Shown: positions 24,780 to 33,411 of the stretch, piece by piece
How the letters are laid out: every line of letters begins with the position of its first letter
Position numbering within the stretch: the stretch's first letter is position 1
Source: Pseudomonas guariconensis
GTDB taxonomy: Bacteria; Pseudomonadota; Gammaproteobacteria; Pseudomonadales; Pseudomonadaceae
Direction: 5' to 3'
Assembly (NCBI RefSeq): GCF_024127895.1
Contig: NZ_JAMYBK010000013.1
Coordinates: 62,001-126,000, forward strand
Length of the DNA stretch: 64,000 nucleotides
Translations under genes and position numbers: made by a program
The notes under the pieces: generated by a model
What the model was told of the DNA's origin: nothing
Seen by the model: the letters and a program-made list of their open reading frames with translations, nothing else
Databases searched by the model: none

Positions 24780-26162
24780 TCAGAATCCACCTGTCAGTGG
24801 ATACTCGACGGCCAGGCGAATCTGGTCGGCATCCAACTCCGCCTGCGCGGTGTTGCCCCGGTGCACGTTGTGCCGCAACGAGAACGCCGTGCCCTTGGCC
24901 TTGCCGCCCTGTACCACGTATCGCGCCTCCAGGTCGCGCTCCCAGTGCTTGCCGCCCTTGCCGTAGCCCAGGTAGGCATAGCCTCCGTTGGGGTCGGCAT
25001 GGCTGCCGTCGATGTCGAAGCCACGCACGTACAGGGCGCTCAGGTTCAGCCCTGGTATTCCGTAGGCGGCCATGTCCAGGTCGTACCGCGCCTGCCAGGA
25101 CTTTTCATTGGGGGCGTTGAAATCGGACAGCTGCACGGCGTTGCCGATGAAGATCGCGCCACGGGTTACGTAGTCGAACGGGGTATCGCCATCCACCTGC
25201 TGCCAACCGAGGCTGAAGGTATGCGGCCCTTGGCGGTAGCGCGAGACCAGGCTCCAGGTGGTGTTGTCGATGCGCCCGGAGAGGGCCTTGCCGGTGTCGG
25301 TGGTGCGGTACAGGTTCAGGTCCAGGCTCAGGCTGCGTCGGTCATCCAGGGCATGGCTGAGGGTGCTGCCGAGGTAGTGCTGGTTCCAAGTGTCTGCGTA
25401 GCGCGAGGTGTAGAGGCTGGCACTGAATGCGGCGTCAGGGTTCCACACCGCGCCTGCGAGGTCGACGCTGTCGCCCTGGCGGGCATTGGAGTAGTTCACC
25501 ACGAAGCCTTGGTCGTGGCTCGACGCATGGCGGTCGGTGCTTTCGTTGAAGTGTCCGGCCACCAGCTTGAGCGTGTCGATGTCGTTGCTGCTGAGGAAGA
25601 AACCGGTGGCGGTCTCGGGCAGCAGGCGGCTGTCGGAGGAACTGAACACCGGGGTCTTCACCCGTTGCTCGCCATAGGCCAGCACGGTGTTGGCTACGCG
25701 CAGCTTCACCGCTGCGCCACCGCGGCTGTATTCGTTCTTGGGGTGACCTTGGTTGTCCACGCCCAGCAGCCGGGCCTTGCCGGCGCGGCCGCCACCGCTG
25801 TCGAGTTGCACGCCGAAGTAGGCGTGGGCATCGACGCCGACTCCGACCAAGCCTTGGGTGAAGCCAGATTGAAAGGTGCCCATCAGGCCGTAGGCCCATT
25901 CCTCGGCCTTGCCGTTGCGTTCGGTGCGAGGTTTGTAGGCGTTGCGTGCGCTGCTGTTGCGTGCGCCATGGCGATAGTCGCGCTGGTCGAACACGCTGCG
26001 GTTGAGCAGGTGCCAGCTGCTGTCTTCGACAAAGCCTTTGGATTGGTATTGGGCGGAGTCGGCCAAGGCCAGCGGCGCACACAGGGCGCTGGCCAGAAGC
26101 GCAGGGACGGTGCGTCGCGGCATGGAGTGCTGCGAAAACAGGTGGATCGAGGCGTCGGGCAT
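24780..26162 (-). CDS. OprD-family outer-membrane porin
   Basis: This 460-aa protein has the OprD pattern: signal peptide ending PLALA, then a mature start with FVEDSSWHLLNRSVFDQRDY, the EWAYGLMGTFQSGFTQG block, and the terminal strand ending in Phe (PLTGGF). OprD porins admit amino acids, peptides or aromatic acids. The reading frame opens at an ATG (26162) adjoining the stop of the preceding gene. A second ATG at 26123 gives a more conventional signal peptide, and either could be used. It probably shares a transcript with the DUF1624 gene. Confidence 0.9.
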   Translation of the reverse strand: MPDASIHLFSQHSMPRRTVPALLASALCAPLALADSAQYQSKGFVEDSSWHLLNRSVFDQRDYRHGARNSSARNAYKPRTERNGKAEEWAYGLMGTFQSGFTQGLVGVGVDAHAYFGVQLDSGGGRAGKARLLGVDNQGHPKNEYSRGGAAVKLRVANTVLAYGEQRVKTPVFSSSDSRLLPETATGFFLSSNDIDTLKLVAGHFNESTDRHASSHDQGFVVNYSNARQGDSVDLAGAVWNPDAAFSASLYTSRYADTWNQHYLGSTLSHALDDRRSLSLDLNLYRTTDTGKALSGRIDNTTWSLVSRYRQGPHTFSLGWQQVDGDTPFDYVTRGAIFIGNAVQLSDFNAPNEKSWQARYDLDMAAYGIPGLNLSALYVRGFDIDGSHADPNGGYAYLGYGKGGKHWERDLEARYVVQGGKAKGTAFSLRHNVHRGNTAQAELDADQIRLAVEYPLTGGF

Positions 26163-27329
26163 TCAGAAGTACTTGAGCCAGGCGATGTCGCGGCGACGGG
26201 ATTTCAGGCGCGCGAACCCGCGCACTGGCAGGTACAGTGCCACGGCCAGCAGGATCGCGGTAAGCCATACCGCACCGATGCCGTCGAAGCCGAAGTAGTC
26301 GCCCTGGTTCAGGCCGAACAGGGCGACGCAGGCCAGGTACAGGAGCTTCAGCACATACAGGTGCAGCAGGTAGAAGAACATCGGCGCAGCACCGAACACC
26401 GCCAGCACACCGATCCAGCGCGCCTGGCCTGCGCGCTCGAAACCGCGCAGCAGGAGCAGCCCGAAGCCCAGGGTCAGGGCCAGGAACAGCAGCGACGGTG
26501 GGTACTTGGTGATGTTGAAGAAGCTCATCAGGGTCTGCACCAGGGTCGGGTAGACGCTCCAGGGCGCTTCGCCGTAGCCGTTGAGCAGGCGCAGCGCGAT
26601 GAAACCGAGCAGGGCGAGGGCGCCGGCCAGCAGCAGGCGGTGCTGGCGCGTGCCGGCATCGCTGCCGCGGGCGAACCACGGGCCCAGGCCATAGCCCAGG
26701 GCGATCACGCCGATCCACGGCAGCACCGGGTAGGAAGTGCGCAGGCGAAGGGTTTCGGAGAACGCCAGCCAGCCACGGTCATGCAGGATGGCCCAGGGCA
26801 CGTGCATCATCGACCCTTCGGCGACGTGCAGCCCATCGAGCAGGTTGTGCCCGGCGACGATGAGCGCGCCGATGGCGATCAACGCCGCGCGCGGCAGCCA
26901 GACCAGCAGCGACAGGGCGATCATGCTCAGGCCGATGGCCCAGATCACCTGCAGGTAGATCACGCTTGGCGGCAGTTGGAAGGTCCAGGCGAAGTTGACC
27001 AAGGTGAATTCCAGCGCCACGAGGAACAGGCCACGCTTGAACAGGAACGCCGAGACGTCGCCACGGCCCTGGTGCTTCTCGCCGTAGAGCCAGGCACTGA
27101 GGCCGGTCAACAGCACGAACACCGGCGCACACAGGTGGGCCAGGGTACGGCTGGCGAACAGGGCCGGCTCGGTGGCGTCGATGGCCATCGGATCGCTGAC
27201 TTGGCGATGCAGGAAGAAGGTTTCGCGCACGTGGTCCAGCAGCATGAACAGGATGACCAGGCCGCGCAGGGCGTCGATGCTTTGCAGGCGCTGGGTGAGC
27301 AGGGTTGGGGTGGGGGAGGCGCTTGTCAT
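26163..27329 (-). CDS. DUF1624/heparan-alpha-glucosaminide acetyltransferase-like membrane protein
   Basis: This 388-aa polytopic protein has about 10 membrane segments. It opens with QRLQSIDALRGLVILFMLLDHVRETFF, the signature of the acyltransferase-3/DUF1624 group, in which the D-H pair in the first segment is conserved. Such proteins transfer acetyl groups to sugars across the membrane, but bacterial members are mostly uncharacterised. The start is the ATG at 27329; a TTG four codons upstream is less likely. Confidence 0.82.
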   Translation of the reverse strand: MTSASPTPTLLTQRLQSIDALRGLVILFMLLDHVRETFFLHRQVSDPMAIDATEPALFASRTLAHLCAPVFVLLTGLSAWLYGEKHQGRGDVSAFLFKRGLFLVALEFTLVNFAWTFQLPPSVIYLQVIWAIGLSMIALSLLVWLPRAALIAIGALIVAGHNLLDGLHVAEGSMMHVPWAILHDRGWLAFSETLRLRTSYPVLPWIGVIALGYGLGPWFARGSDAGTRQHRLLLAGALALLGFIALRLLNGYGEAPWSVYPTLVQTLMSFFNITKYPPSLLFLALTLGFGLLLLRGFERAGQARWIGVLAVFGAAPMFFYLLHLYVLKLLYLACVALFGLNQGDYFGFDGIGAVWLTAILLAVALYLPVRGFARLKSRRRDIAWLKYF

Positions 27330-27422
27330 GGGGGCAGGCAAGAGGGATTGTGAGATGAAATGTTATCTTATAACTATTTGTTGAGGTTCGATAGCGCTTT
27401 TTCAGGTGGGGGGCTGTGCGAT

Positions 27423-27439
27423 GGGCTGCAAAGCAGCCC
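27423..27439. terminator. REP-type hairpin after the riboswitch-controlled receptor
   Basis: GGGCTGC-AAA-GCAGCCC lies between the receptor stop (27472) and the DUF1624 gene. The same core recurs at 54693-54711 and 59786-59802. It probably works as a terminator or mRNA-stabilising end. Confidence 0.55.
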
Positions 27440-27471
27440 CAGTACCGCTCAATTGGAGAAAGCCGCTCAGG

Positions 27472-29598
27472 TCAGAAGCTGTAGTCGACCGTCGCGAAGT
27501 ACGACCGTGGCGCGCCGAGCAGCCATTGCTCACCACTGTGGGCGGCCACCACATAGTCACGGTTGAACAGGTTGTTCAACTGCAGCCCCAGGCGCACGTC
27601 CGGCAGCACCTGCCAGCCGAGGTTGGCATCGACCACGGTGTAGCCGGGGACGCTCTGGCTGTTGGCGGTGTTGGCGTAGCGCTCGTCGACGTAGCGCAGG
27701 CCGATGCCGGCATCCACGGTCTGGCCGAAACCCTTGCTCAGCCACAGGTTGGCGGTACGGCGCGGCACGTTGGCCGGGCGGTTGCCGGCGCGGTCCTGGG
27801 GAACGCCGCCGACCCTTTCATCGAAGTCATCGTACTTGGCGCGTACCACGGCGGCGTTGGCCGATACCTGCCACTGGTTAGCCAGGGCCAGCTCCAGGGT
27901 CGCCTCCAGGCCGTCGGAGGTCTGTTGGCCGGCTTGCTGCTTCTCGTGGGTGACCGGGTCGTCCACCAGCAGCTTCTTCTTGACGATGTGGTAGGCCGCC
28001 AGAGTCCACTCGCCACGGCCGTCCCAGAAGCGTTGCTTGAGGCCCAGTTCGGTCTGCTTCGACTCGGTCAGGTCATAGTTCATCTGCGTCGGGTTGAGGC
28101 TGATGAGGTTGTTGACCCCGTCCTCGCTGGTGGAGTACTGGCCGTACAGCGACAGCTCGTCGGTCACCGCGAAGAGCAGGCCCGCGCGCCAGTTGCCGCC
28201 CTGCAGGCTGCGGTCGCTGCGGGTGTCGCTGACCAGGTTGTCCCGATCGATGTGGTTCTGGTCACGGCGTACACCGGTGACCAGCGACAGGCGATCGGTG
28301 AGCTGGGTGCGGTTCTCGGCGAACAGCGCGAAGGTGCGGGTGGTGGACAGGGTCTGTGGGCGCAGCGCCGATCGGCTGTGGAACCCGCCCGGTGCCGGCT
28401 GCCAGGGGTCGATGTAGTCGCCGCCCACGTCTTCGTACGGCGAGTTGTTGTCGACGTTGAAACGGATCCTGTTGTACTCGGCACCCACCACGGTCTTGCT
28501 GGCCAGGCCGAACAGACTGTGGTCGAAGGTGAAGCTCTGGCGGTCGCCGATCTGCTCCTGGTTGTGCTTGATCTCCAGGTAACTGCCGCGTTCGAGCTGG
28601 CCGCGGTCGGCATCCCAGGTGTAGTCCTCGGCGTTGCGCCAGTGCCGGCGGCTCTTGATGTAGTACAGCTGGTTGCTGGCGCTGAGGTGGTCGTTGATCG
28701 TCCAGTCGGTGTCGAGGCGGGTCCACTCGTCGTGATAGCGTTGGACGTCGTCGCGAATGTTGTAGTTCTTCTTGCGCAGGCTGTCGCGGTAGTGGCCGTC
28801 GATCAGCGGGGTGCCGAAGTAGTTCATCGGCTCGGCATCGCCGCGCTCGTGGGCGAGGGTGAAGCTCAGGTCGTCGCTGGCGTCGAAGCGCAGAGCGGCG
28901 CTGAGGGCCAGGTTGCGCGAGTCGCCGCGATCGACCCAGACGTTGCCTTGCTGCGTGTTCAGGGTGACCCGGTAGCTCAGGCGCTCGCTCAGGCTGCCAC
29001 CGCTGTCCAGGCCGAGCTGTTGGCGGTCCCAGGAGCCGTAGCCCAGGCGCAGGTGGTTGCGGATTTCGCCGGCGAAGGGTTTTTTCGGGATGACGTTGAT
29101 CACCGCGCCCGTGGCGCCTTCGCCATAGAGTACCGAGGCCGGGCCACGGATCACGTCGATGCGCTCGACCATCCACGGATCGACCGGGAAGCTCTGGGTA
29201 CCGGCGCCGGTGTACAGGCGCGAGCCGTCGAACAGCGTCATCACCGAGCTGTGGCCGGTGAAGCCGCGGGCGGAGAGGGCGGTGCCGCCGTTGCCTGGGG
29301 TGCCGACCGAGGTGATGCCTGGCGAGCGGGTCACCGCGTCTTGCACGGTGAGGTTGTTACGCTGCTGGATCTGCCCGGCGCTGATGCTGCTGGTGCTGGC
29401 CGGGGTCTCCAGGGCGCTCAGGTTCAGGCGCGAACCGGCCCGGGTCGGCGTGGCCAGGTCGACGACCTGTTCGTCGCGGGTGTCGGTGATGGCCGTGGAG
29501 GGCAGGGCCAGTACTGGCCCGTCGTGTTCATCGGCCAGGGCCGGAAGGGAAACGGCCAGGCAGGCCGCCAGAGTATGAAGCTTGGAGATACGGGACAT
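27472..29598 (-). CDS. TonB-dependent receptor under cobalamin riboswitch control
   Basis: This 708-aa receptor starts at the ATG at 29598 (GGAA five bases upstream), with a signal peptide ending SLPALA. The plug covers about residues 45-150 (RVDVIRG-type segment RIDVIRGPASVLYGEGATGA), followed by a siderophore-receptor-type barrel ending VDYSF. There is no STN domain. The sequence looks like a ferric-siderophore receptor and is longer than enterobacterial BtuB. The mRNA leader nevertheless carries a cobalamin riboswitch (29725-29905), so cobalamin, another corrinoid or a cobalt complex is the more likely cargo. Confidence 0.9.
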   Translation of the reverse strand: MSRISKLHTLAACLAVSLPALADEHDGPVLALPSTAITDTRDEQVVDLATPTRAGSRLNLSALETPASTSSISAGQIQQRNNLTVQDAVTRSPGITSVGTPGNGGTALSARGFTGHSSVMTLFDGSRLYTGAGTQSFPVDPWMVERIDVIRGPASVLYGEGATGAVINVIPKKPFAGEIRNHLRLGYGSWDRQQLGLDSGGSLSERLSYRVTLNTQQGNVWVDRGDSRNLALSAALRFDASDDLSFTLAHERGDAEPMNYFGTPLIDGHYRDSLRKKNYNIRDDVQRYHDEWTRLDTDWTINDHLSASNQLYYIKSRRHWRNAEDYTWDADRGQLERGSYLEIKHNQEQIGDRQSFTFDHSLFGLASKTVVGAEYNRIRFNVDNNSPYEDVGGDYIDPWQPAPGGFHSRSALRPQTLSTTRTFALFAENRTQLTDRLSLVTGVRRDQNHIDRDNLVSDTRSDRSLQGGNWRAGLLFAVTDELSLYGQYSTSEDGVNNLISLNPTQMNYDLTESKQTELGLKQRFWDGRGEWTLAAYHIVKKKLLVDDPVTHEKQQAGQQTSDGLEATLELALANQWQVSANAAVVRAKYDDFDERVGGVPQDRAGNRPANVPRRTANLWLSKGFGQTVDAGIGLRYVDERYANTANSQSVPGYTVVDANLGWQVLPDVRLGLQLNNLFNRDYVVAAHSGEQWLLGAPRSYFATVDYSF

Positions 29599-29602
29599 GT
29601 CG

Positions 29603-29638
29603 TTCCACTGTCGCAGGAATGAATGGATCCCGGTGGAA
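29603..29638 (-). promoter_or_regulatory. possible ribosome-binding-site sequestering stem
   Basis: On the mRNA, TTCCAC (29638-29633) can pair with GTGGAA (29608-29603), which contains the only Shine-Dalgarno-like GGAA before the receptor start. This would let the riboswitch act on translation. It is inferred from complementarity alone. Confidence 0.35.
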
Positions 29639-29724
29639 ACAACGCATAGACGACCAAGCACGTACGCAGGCGCGCACGCGAAAACCGGCCTGCGCCCGCC
29701 CACCGCGGGTTGCCAACGAAAAGC

Positions 29725-29905
29725 TCCAGGCCGGTCTCCGGGCTTGCGAGGAGCATGAACCGTTCACCTTCCCATGCATGCGCACAGTGGTATGTCGAAG
29801 GGTTCGCTCGCCTACCGTTGCGGGGGCAGCGCCGGACTTGTCGTGGCAACGACGCACCGGCTTCCCGTTTCACCCTGCGCGCGGCGGCGCAGGACACCTG
29901 AAACT
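29725..29905 (-). ncRNA. cobalamin (B12) riboswitch
   Basis: Read on the minus strand, the conserved elements appear in order: GGGAAGCCGGTGC (29866-29854), GCTGCCCCCGCAACGG (29830-29815), an ACCACTG segment near 29790, GGGAAGGTGAACGG near 29775-29760, and the B12 box AAGCCCGGAGACCGGCC (29745-29729). This is the full aptamer order of cobalamin riboswitches. It ends about 130 bases before the TonB receptor start, so B12 should lower receptor synthesis. The edges are approximate. Confidence 0.93.
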
Positions 29906-29978
29906 GGCGCGCATCTGACCACCGAACGGGTGGGGAGTCAATCGTTCGGATGCAGCTTGCGCTGGTCCAGGAGGGCGA

Positions 29979-30548
29979 TCAGCGTCCGCGCCGACGCGAT
30001 ACCCTGGCCTCGATGTTCTTGCGCCCGATCAGCAGGGCGGGCTTCTCCACCACCGGCTCGTCCGCCAGCCACTTGTACATCACCAGGCAGTCCACCAGCC
30101 CCAGGCGAGCGTGCCGGTAGGCCTTGGGCAGGCGGCCGACGGTCTCGAAGCCGAGCTTGTGCCACAGCGCCACGGCCACCTCGTTGGTCGCCACCACCGA
30201 GTTGAACTGCAGGGCCAGGAAGCCCTCCTGGCGTGCCAGCTTTTGCGAGTGCTCGCACATCAGCCGCGCCACGCCACGGCCGCGGGCGGCCGGCGCGACC
30301 ATGTAGCCGCAATTGCCCACGTGGGCGCCGGGGCCGGCGGCGTTGGCCTTGAGGTAGTACGAGCCGAGCAACTCGCCATGCGCCTCGGCCACCAGGGTTC
30401 GCAGGGGCAGCTCCAGCCAGAGCTGGCGGGCCTGCTCGACGCTGAGCCCGGGGTCGAAGGCATAGGTTTCGCGGGCCTGGACGATGGCCTGGAAGGTGGG
30501 CCAGAAGCGTTCGAAGTCTTCCGGGGTCATGGGACGGATGTGGATCAT
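29979..30548 (-). CDS. GNAT-family N-acetyltransferase
   Basis: This 189-aa protein has a GNAT core with the acetyl-CoA loop VAPAARGRGVARLMCEHSQ (about residues 87-105) and the C-terminal N-E-V-A-V-A-L-W-H-K-L-G-F-E signature. The ATG at 30548 has AGGAG six bases upstream. The substrate cannot be read. The basic C-tail (RKNIEARVSRRRGR) is an extension beyond the domain. Confidence 0.88.
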   Translation of the reverse strand: MIHIRPMTPEDFERFWPTFQAIVQARETYAFDPGLSVEQARQLWLELPLRTLVAEAHGELLGSYYLKANAAGPGAHVGNCGYMVAPAARGRGVARLMCEHSQKLARQEGFLALQFNSVVATNEVAVALWHKLGFETVGRLPKAYRHARLGLVDCLVMYKWLADEPVVEKPALLIGRKNIEARVSRRRGR

Positions 30549-30626
30549 GGCGGCTCCTGCACGGGCTTGGCCGCCAAGTCTGGGTGGCCCGGCGCCGCCG
30601 CGCAAGGGCTGCGGCGCCGGAGGCGT

Positions 30627-30971
30627 TCAGTCGCTCGCCTTGCCGACCGCATCCAGGGCGCGGGCCGAGTAGACCAGCGCGGCACCGGCGTTCATCGCCA
30701 CCGCCACGCCCAGCGCCTCGGCGATTTCCTCACGGGTGGCGCCGTGCCTGACGGCCTGCTGGGAGTGCACGGCGATGCAGCCGTCGCAGCGGGTAGTCAC
30801 CGCCACGGCCAGGGAGATCAGCTCGCGGGTCTTGGCATCCAGGTGGTTGGTCTTGGCCCCGGCACCGCTGGCAGTCATGTAGCCGGCCACGGTATCGGGG
30901 GACAATTGCTTGAGATCGCCGATGCCGGCCATCAACTGCCTACGGTAGGCGTCCCAGTCCATCATGCTCAT
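30627..30971 (-). CDS. AhpD-like/carboxymuconolactone decarboxylase-family protein
   Basis: This is a 114-aa all-alpha protein with the redox motif CDGCIAVH (a C-x-x-C plus histidine, as in AhpD). It probably has peroxidase or thiol oxidoreductase activity. I start at the ATG at 30971, which has AAGGTG at proper spacing, rather than the GTG at 30980 or the ATG at 30965. It sits 78 bases from the GNAT gene on the same strand. Confidence 0.87.
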   Translation of the reverse strand: MSMMDWDAYRRQLMAGIGDLKQLSPDTVAGYMTASGAGAKTNHLDAKTRELISLAVAVTTRCDGCIAVHSQQAVRHGATREEIAEALGVAVAMNAGAALVYSARALDAVGKASD

Positions 30972-31065
30972 GGTTTTCACCTTGTTCGGTGGTGACAGGA
31001 GCTTTCAGGCTAGTCGAAGAACGAGGCTCTGGAGGGGCTGTGATGGCCAGGGCAGCGTCTTCGCT

Positions 31066-31965
31066 TCAGATGTAGATGAACACCAGCACCAGCGCCGCGA
31101 CCACCGCCCACTTTTCCAGGTAGTAGCGGGTGCGGTTGCGCTTCTTCAGGGCCTTGCCGCGCTCGCGGATGCGGTAGATGCGGGTGAACAGGCGATTGAT
31201 GCCGCCGGTCTTGTCGTTGGCGTCGTTGGGGGCCGCCGCGGCGGCCATGACGTTGCGGCTGAACCAGCGGTTGAAGGCGGTCGCCCAGCGGTACTTGAGC
31301 GGGCGCTCGACGTCGCAGAACAGGATGATGCGGTTGTGCTCGGTGGTGTTGGCGGCGTAGTGGATGTAGGTCTCGTCGAACACCACTGCCTCGCCGTCGC
31401 GCCAGGCGTACTTCTGGCCATCGACATCGATGTAGCAGCCGTCGTCGTTGGGCGTGTCCAGGCCCAGGTGGTAGCGGTAGGAGCCGGCATAGGGGTCACG
31501 GTGGCGCACCAGCTTGGCGCCTGGCGGCAGGGTGGCGAACATGGCCGCCTTGACCGAGCCGATACCCTGCAGCAACTCGGTGGTGCGTGGGCACAGCTTC
31601 ATCGCCGAGGGGTGGCTCTCGCCATACCACTTCAGGTAGAAACGCTTCCAGCCGGTCTTGAAGAACGAATTGAATCCGACGTCGTCGTAGTTGTCGGATT
31701 TCTTGATCTCGCCCACGTGCAGCAGTTGCTGGGCCTCCTCGCGGATTTCCCGCCAGTGGTCCTTGAGCGGCTGCAGTTCGGGGAAGGACTCGACCGGCAG
31801 GTAGGGCTTGGCCGGGTGCTGGGAGAACAGGTACAGGAAGCTGTTGACCGGAGCCAGGAAGCTGGAGTGATCGCCCAGTTGGCGGGTCAGCTTGTGGCGA
31901 ACCCGACCGCGCAAGTGAACATAGGCGATCGAGAGTGCGAAGATCAGGACGAGTGCGATTTTCAT
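31066..31965 (-). CDS. lpxO: LpxO-type lipid A fatty-acid hydroxylase
   Basis: This 299-aa Fe(II)/2-oxoglutarate dioxygenase has membrane segments at both ends (IALVLIFALSIAYVHL at the N-terminus and WAVVAALVLVFIYI at the C-terminus). The catalytic core contains LVRHRDPYAGSYRYHLGL (H-x-D iron ligands) and the distal histidine in DETYIHYAANTTEHNRIILFCD. The family 2-hydroxylates secondary acyl chains of lipid A at the inner membrane. The ATG at 31965 begins the first membrane segment; the longer frame adds unrelated sequence. Confidence 0.9.
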   Translation of the reverse strand: MKIALVLIFALSIAYVHLRGRVRHKLTRQLGDHSSFLAPVNSFLYLFSQHPAKPYLPVESFPELQPLKDHWREIREEAQQLLHVGEIKKSDNYDDVGFNSFFKTGWKRFYLKWYGESHPSAMKLCPRTTELLQGIGSVKAAMFATLPPGAKLVRHRDPYAGSYRYHLGLDTPNDDGCYIDVDGQKYAWRDGEAVVFDETYIHYAANTTEHNRIILFCDVERPLKYRWATAFNRWFSRNVMAAAAAPNDANDKTGGINRLFTRIYRIRERGKALKKRNRTRYYLEKWAVVAALVLVFIYI

Positions 31966-32144
31966 GAACGGATACTTGTCGAAATGGCCATGCGCCATGG
32001 CTTGAGCCCGCCAGCATAAACAATCGTGCCAGGCCTGTGCACCCGTCTTAAGTGGAAGGCGCAAACGTTTCATCCTGGTTCATCTGCCAGGTATCGAGGT
32101 GAGCGTACACTCGGGGCTGGCGCCCCACAGATCGAGGAGCATGC

Positions 32145-32690
32145 ATGGCCCAGGATTCACGCCCCAGCGGCGCACCCTTCAAGCGCCTGTTCTTCGCCTT
32201 GCCGGTCAGCGATGCCCAGCGCCGTGCCATCGCCCAGTGGCGGCGCAGCCTGGGGCTGCGCAGCGGCAGGCCCGTACCGGCCGAGAACTTCCACCTGACC
32301 CTGCTGTTTCTGGGCGATGTGGATGCCGCGCGGTTGCCGGCCCTGTGCGCTGCGGTCGACAATCTCACGCGCCCGGACGCGCCTTTGCGCCTGCTGCTCG
32401 ACCGCTTGCAGGTGTGGCAGCGCGCCGGTGTGCTGGTGCTCGAACCTGGGGAGACGCCACCGGCGCTGCGGCAACTGGTCTATGCCCTGCAACAGGCGGC
32501 GCTGCCGCTGGGCATTGCCGAGCAGGTCCGCGAGTATCGGCCACACCTGACGCTGTCGAGGGACTTCCGTGGCCAGCCGCCGGAAGCCGCGGCGGCACCG
32601 GCGTTCTTCCTCGCTGTCCGGCACTTCACCCTCTACGAGTCACGCAAGGGTCGCTACTGGCCGTTGGCCGAATGGTCGCTGACGGGCTAA
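32145..32690 (+). CDS. thpR: RNA 2',3'-cyclic phosphodiesterase (2H family)
   Basis: This 181-aa protein has the two H-x-T/S motifs of the 2H phosphoesterase fold, HLTLLF (about residue 50) and HLTLSR (about residue 135). It opens with the usual RLFFALPVSDAQR. The family opens 2',3'-cyclic phosphates on RNA ends, and it was formerly called 2'-5' RNA ligase. It is a single gene, divergent from lpxO. Confidence 0.9.
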   Translation: MAQDSRPSGAPFKRLFFALPVSDAQRRAIAQWRRSLGLRSGRPVPAENFHLTLLFLGDVDAARLPALCAAVDNLTRPDAPLRLLLDRLQVWQRAGVLVLEPGETPPALRQLVYALQQAALPLGIAEQVREYRPHLTLSRDFRGQPPEAAAAPAFFLAVRHFTLYESRKGRYWPLAEWSLTG

Positions 32691-32715
32691 GGCATGGGCA
32701 AGCAAGGTCGGGTTC

Positions 32716-33318
32716 CTATGCTGTTTGGTTGCGGGCCGGCTCGAACAACTGCTGGCCCAGTTGCCAGGCGGTGCGCAGGTGGCCCTTGGGATCCTGGCCC
32801 TCGCTGTCGGTGAGCACGTTCGAACTCAGTACCTGAGCACCGCAGTAGTCGAAGATGCCGTGTTCGATTTGCACGCGCATCGCCTCGCCGTAGCCATGCC
32901 GCTCGAAGGTACCGGCATCGGCACCTGCGACGCCGACCAGGTGCACGGTAAGGCCCTGGAGTTTCTTGATGGTCGGGCCGTTGACCTGGTAGTCGAAGGC
33001 CCAGCCATTGCTGAACACACGCTCGACCCAGCCCTTGAGCAGCGCTGGCAGCGACCACCAGTAGACCGGGTAAACCAGCACCAGCGCATCGGCGCGCTCG
33101 ATGCGCGCCTGCTCGGCGAGCACATCCGCCGGCGGTGGGGCCAGGCGACGATGCACGGCATGGTCGGCCAGGCCGAAGCGGGGGTCGAAGCCTTCTCGGG
33201 CCAAGTCGGCGATTTCGGCCGTGTGGCCGGCGCTGGCCAGGCCGTCGGCGATGCGTTGGGCGAGGGCATGGGTCAATGATTCTGGGTCGTGGTGGCCGAT
33301 GACGATCAGGGCATGCAT
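32716..33318 (-). CDS. flavodoxin-fold NAD(P)H:quinone oxidoreductase
   Basis: This 200-aa protein is of the MdaB/KefF/YwrO type. It has the flavin-binding start MHALIVIGHHDPESLTHAL and the core VLVYPVYWWSLPALLKGWVERVF. It reduces quinones or similar electrophiles by two electrons. It is transcribed away from a TetR gene, and the gap carries three 14-bp repeats overlapping its promoter (TTACCA, 18 bases, TATATA), so repression by that TetR protein is likely. Confidence 0.9.
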   Translation of the reverse strand: MHALIVIGHHDPESLTHALAQRIADGLASAGHTAEIADLAREGFDPRFGLADHAVHRRLAPPPADVLAEQARIERADALVLVYPVYWWSLPALLKGWVERVFSNGWAFDYQVNGPTIKKLQGLTVHLVGVAGADAGTFERHGYGEAMRVQIEHGIFDYCGAQVLSSNVLTDSEGQDPKGHLRTAWQLGQQLFEPARNQTA

Positions 33319-33371
33319 GGCGGTTCTCCAGGTGAAAGGGTGCGTGAGTGGGGGCGGCGTTATATACTCGT

Positions 33372-33411
33372 AGTAAGTTACTGTTGGTAAGTTACTTTTG
33401 GTAGGTAATCG
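33372..33411. promoter_or_regulatory. three tandem 14-bp operator-like repeats
   Basis: AGTAAGTTACT (33372), GGTAAGTTACT (33386) and GGTAGGTAATC (33400) recur with an exact 14-bp period. AGTAAGTTACT is itself a near-perfect palindrome. They cover the putative -35 of the quinone reductase promoter, and the last one overlaps the ribosome-binding region of the TetR gene (ATG at 33412). This suggests joint repression and autoregulation. Confidence 0.6.

Noticed and set aside
24054..27353. A 1099-codon plus-strand open frame
   Set aside because: It lies antisense to four well-supported minus-strand genes (cyclase end, lipoprotein, OprD, DUF1624). It is low-complexity G/A/Q/V-rich, as expected of high-GC shadow frames.
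27406..29622. A 738-codon plus-strand open frame
   Set aside because: It is antisense to the riboswitch-controlled receptor.
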